Below the pieces are notes generated by a model, which made no database searches, was not told the DNA's origin, and saw only the letters and a program-made list of their open reading frames with translations. From Hermodarchaeum sp048885185 (GTDB taxonomy: Archaea; Asgardarchaeota; Hermodarchaeia; Hermodarchaeales; Hermodarchaeaceae), in contig JBHLQC010000074.1 in the NCBI GenBank assembly GCA_048885185.1, positions 1 through 7,535 on the forward strand: a stretch of DNA of 7,535 bases, given 5' to 3'. The position numbers and the translations under genes are program-made. Shown here in pieces: positions 5,632 through 7,535 of this stretch. Each line of letters opens with the position of its first letter. Position 1 is the stretch's first letter.

Positions 5632-7470
5632 ATGAATCTTGAACAGGAATTGAGAGATTTACCCGACGAACCGGGTGTCTACTTACTTTACGATGAGCAT
5701 GACACCGTCATCTATGTTGGAAAAGCCCGGTCCTTGAAGAAACGTGTTCCTGCTCATTTTCGTGGTCTTGGTAAAGGGAATGTCTTTTCACCAATTGGTC
5801 AGGAAGTCACCGAACTCGAATACATGGTCACTGCCAATGAATCCGAAGCCCTCGTCCTCGAAGATAACATGATCAAACGGTACAAGCCCCGCTACAACAT
5901 TCGATTAAAAGATGACAAAAGCTTCCCATATGTTCGCATTACACTCGCTGATGAATTTCCCCGCGTCGAGAAGACACGAACCCTCGTCCAAGACGGAAGT
6001 CGCTATATAGGTCCCTACTCTAATGTCAAAGCCTTGGATGGATTTCTCAAATCCATTAATCGCGTCGTTCCTATAGCCACCTGTAAACCCACGATAGTAA
6101 TTGGAAAACGCAAACGTCCCTGTCTCAAATATGATATTGGACGATGTCCTGCACCCTGCATGGGTAAAATCAGCAAAGAAGATTATGCCGAATTAGTAGA
6201 TGAATACACGCTCCTCCTAACAGGACGCCATGACGAACTGGAAACACAACTCAAGGAGCGGATGGAAGCCACCTCTCAGGCGAAAGAGTACGAAAAAGCT
6301 GCACGATTCCGGGATCGCCTTCGGGCAGTTCAACGAGGTAAACAAGCTCAACGTGCAACGTTTTGGAATCAACTTCCTGGACACCGAGATGTCTTCGGGC
6401 TCGCCCGAGAAGGACCAGATGCGTTGGTACAGTTACTTGTGGTTCGAGAAGGACGTGTAGTGGGGCAACAACCCTTTCCTCTTAGTGCCCCCGGGGCTCT
6501 CCCCGACGATAGCGTACTTGAAGCCTTCCTCAAACAATACTATATCCGAGCCACCGAAATCCCACAAGAAGTGATTATCTCCGTCCCTATCCCAGATTCG
6601 AAGTTCTTGGAAGAATGGCTCAGTTCACGTCGCAGTAAATCAGAAAAAGTTCAAATCATTCATCCTACCCAAGATCCACTCCGTAGTCTCGTCGAGATGG
6701 CGAATGAAAATGCACAGTTTCACCTCCATCAGTTAATCGAACGCCTAGCTGCCGATGAAGGACGACGTCACCGTGCTTACCAGGAATTGATGGAACACCT
6801 AAAACTCACTGAGGAACCCGCTTACATTGAAGGGTTTGACATCTCGACCTTGCAAGGTGCAGCATCCGTTGGAGTGAGTGTCGCATTTCAAGATGGAATG
6901 CCCTATAAGAAAGCCTATCGCCGATTCAAGATTCGTGAGGTCCAAGGACAAGATGACTTTGCTATGATGCGAGAAGTCGTGGAACGCCGTTACCGACGCA
7001 AGCTCGCAGAAGAAACCCCCTTACCAAATCTCATCGTTATTGATGGCGGACGCGGTCAACTCGGTATGGCCCAAAAAGCCCTAGAGTCATTAGGTGTAGA
7101 GAAAATCCCAGTAATAGGAATAGCAAAAGCGGATCCGCCTGAAACCGATTCTATCTATGTGCCCTGGCAATCCACTCCCGTTAACATTCCTCCCGATAGT
7201 GAAGGATTACGTCTCGTGAAACGAGTCAGAGATGAGGCACACCGCTTTGCCATAAGCTATCATCGAAAACTCCGAAAAAGTCAAGGACTAAAATTAGTTC
7301 TCACTGAAATTCCAGGCGTAGGAAAGAAACGAGCAACAGAACTCCTCCAACACTTCGGAAGTTTGAAGAAGCTCTCTAAAGCAAGCACAGACGAAGTGGC
7401 AGCGGTGCCTGGAATTTCACAGGCACTTGCGGAACAAATTCTAGACTACCTCTCCACCCAAGACTATTGA
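5632..7470 (+). CDS. uvrC: Excinuclease ABC subunit C (UvrC), dual-incision endonuclease
   Basis: UvrC binds the UvrB-DNA complex and cuts the damaged strand first 3', then 5', of the lesion. From ATG 5632 it has 612 residues, as is usual. The GIY-YIG nuclease (about 10-95) shows G-V-Y17, Y28-V-G-K31, R38 and the metal-binding Glu E77 in L-V-L-E-D-N. C151, C164, C172 and C176 match the cysteines that hold an iron-sulphur cluster in E. coli UvrC (spacing 13/8/4 against 12/8/4). A UVR segment (about 205-235) should pair with UvrB's C-terminus. The RNase H-like endonuclease keeps D403 (G-F-D-I-S), D471 (V-I-D-G-G-R-G-Q) and H537 (D-E-A-H-R-F-A), equivalent to the catalytic D-D-H triad. Tandem helix-hairpin-helix motifs (about 553-605, I-P-G-V-G-K-K-R-A and V-P-G-I-S) end the protein and bind DNA. 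A TTG at 5617 could add five residues. It closes the cluster and appears fully functional. Confidence 0.98.
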   Translation: MNLEQELRDLPDEPGVYLLYDEHDTVIYVGKARSLKKRVPAHFRGLGKGNVFSPIGQEVTELEYMVTANESEALVLEDNMIKRYKPRYNIRLKDDKSFPYVRITLADEFPRVEKTRTLVQDGSRYIGPYSNVKALDGFLKSINRVVPIATCKPTIVIGKRKRPCLKYDIGRCPAPCMGKISKEDYAELVDEYTLLLTGRHDELETQLKERMEATSQAKEYEKAARFRDRLRAVQRGKQAQRATFWNQLPGHRDVFGLAREGPDALVQLLVVREGRVVGQQPFPLSAPGALPDDSVLEAFLKQYYIRATEIPQEVIISVPIPDSKFLEEWLSSRRSKSEKVQIIHPTQDPLRSLVEMANENAQFHLHQLIERLAADEGRRHRAYQELMEHLKLTEEPAYIEGFDISTLQGAASVGVSVAFQDGMPYKKAYRRFKIREVQGQDDFAMMREVVERRYRRKLAEETPLPNLIVIDGGRGQLGMAQKALESLGVEKIPVIGIAKADPPETDSIYVPWQSTPVNIPPDSEGLRLVKRVRDEAHRFAISYHRKLRKSQGLKLVLTEIPGVGKKRATELLQHFGSLKKLSKASTDEVAAVPGISQALAEQILDYLSTQDY

Positions 7471-7471
7471 A

Positions 7472-7533
7472 CTCTAGTTTTACCAGCCCAGTCCGTTTAT
7501 CGTAATTCAGAACAGGTAGATAGTAAAACTGAG
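7472..7533 (+). repeat. Inverted repeat just downstream of uvrC
   Basis: AGTTTTAC (7476-7483) is the perfect reverse complement of GTAAAACT (7523-7530). Allowing one unpaired T at 7475, CTC (7472-7474) also pairs with GAG (7531-7533), giving an 11-base stem around a 39-base loop. It starts two bases after the uvrC stop and reaches almost to the window edge. It could be a 3' end structure, a bidirectional end signal or part of a larger element; the sequence beyond the window is needed to tell. Confidence 0.4.
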
Positions 7534-7535
7534 GG

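Noticed and set aside
1..7535. CRISPR array, insertion sequence or phage genes
   Set aside because: No regularly spaced direct repeats, transposase or phage proteins are seen; the window is accounted for by the surface-protein fragment and uvrBAC.

Overview
The window carries a complete nucleotide excision repair set, uvrB-uvrA-uvrC, all on the + strand and almost filling 7.5 kb. It is preceded by the 3' end of an unrelated gene for a surface-anchored protein. The three Uvr proteins are full length, and nearly all the motifs expected of functional enzymes are present: UvrB helicase motifs, beta-hairpin and UVR domain; two UvrA ATPase modules and zinc cysteine sets; two UvrC nuclease centres, a cysteine cluster and helix-hairpin-helix repeats.

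Organism: the clearest lineage signal is the truncated first gene. It ends in an Ig/cadherin-like beta domain, a Thr/Pro linker, a G-I-P-G-F-P motif, one membrane helix and an Arg/Lys tail. This architecture is typical of archaeal cell-surface proteins, and the PGFP-type ending is, from memory, frequent in Asgard archaea such as Thorarchaeia and Lokiarchaeia. The GC content is moderate by eye, and short AT-rich TATA-like elements precede each repair gene. I therefore read this as an archaeon, possibly Asgard, carrying a bacterial-type repair system. UvrABC is known in some archaea and is generally explained by transfer from bacteria. The assignment is inference and could not be checked here.

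Layout: 1-324 is the end of the surface-protein gene. 325-420 is a short spacer with a hairpin at the stop codon, a candidate promoter and a ribosome binding site. 421-2445 is uvrB. 2446-2634 is a 189-base spacer, unusually long for an operon, with a pyrimidine-rich tract, a TATA-like element, hairpins and a good Shine-Dalgarno site. 2635-5562 is uvrA, 5563-5631 a 69-base spacer, 5632-7470 uvrC. The last 65 bases hold a near-perfect inverted repeat starting just after the uvrC stop.

How the genes work together: UvrA dimers, with UvrB, scan DNA for bulky lesions and load UvrB at the damage. UvrC then cuts on both sides of the lesion, 3' with its GIY-YIG domain and 5' with its RNase H-like domain. 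No uvrD, polymerase or ligase gene lies in the window. I found no new system here. The points worth a second look are an altered ABC signature in the first UvrA ATPase, a six-arginine tract coded by nested palindromes in UvrA, the structured uvrB-uvrA spacer, and the pairing of an archaeal-type surface gene with a bacterial-type repair cluster.
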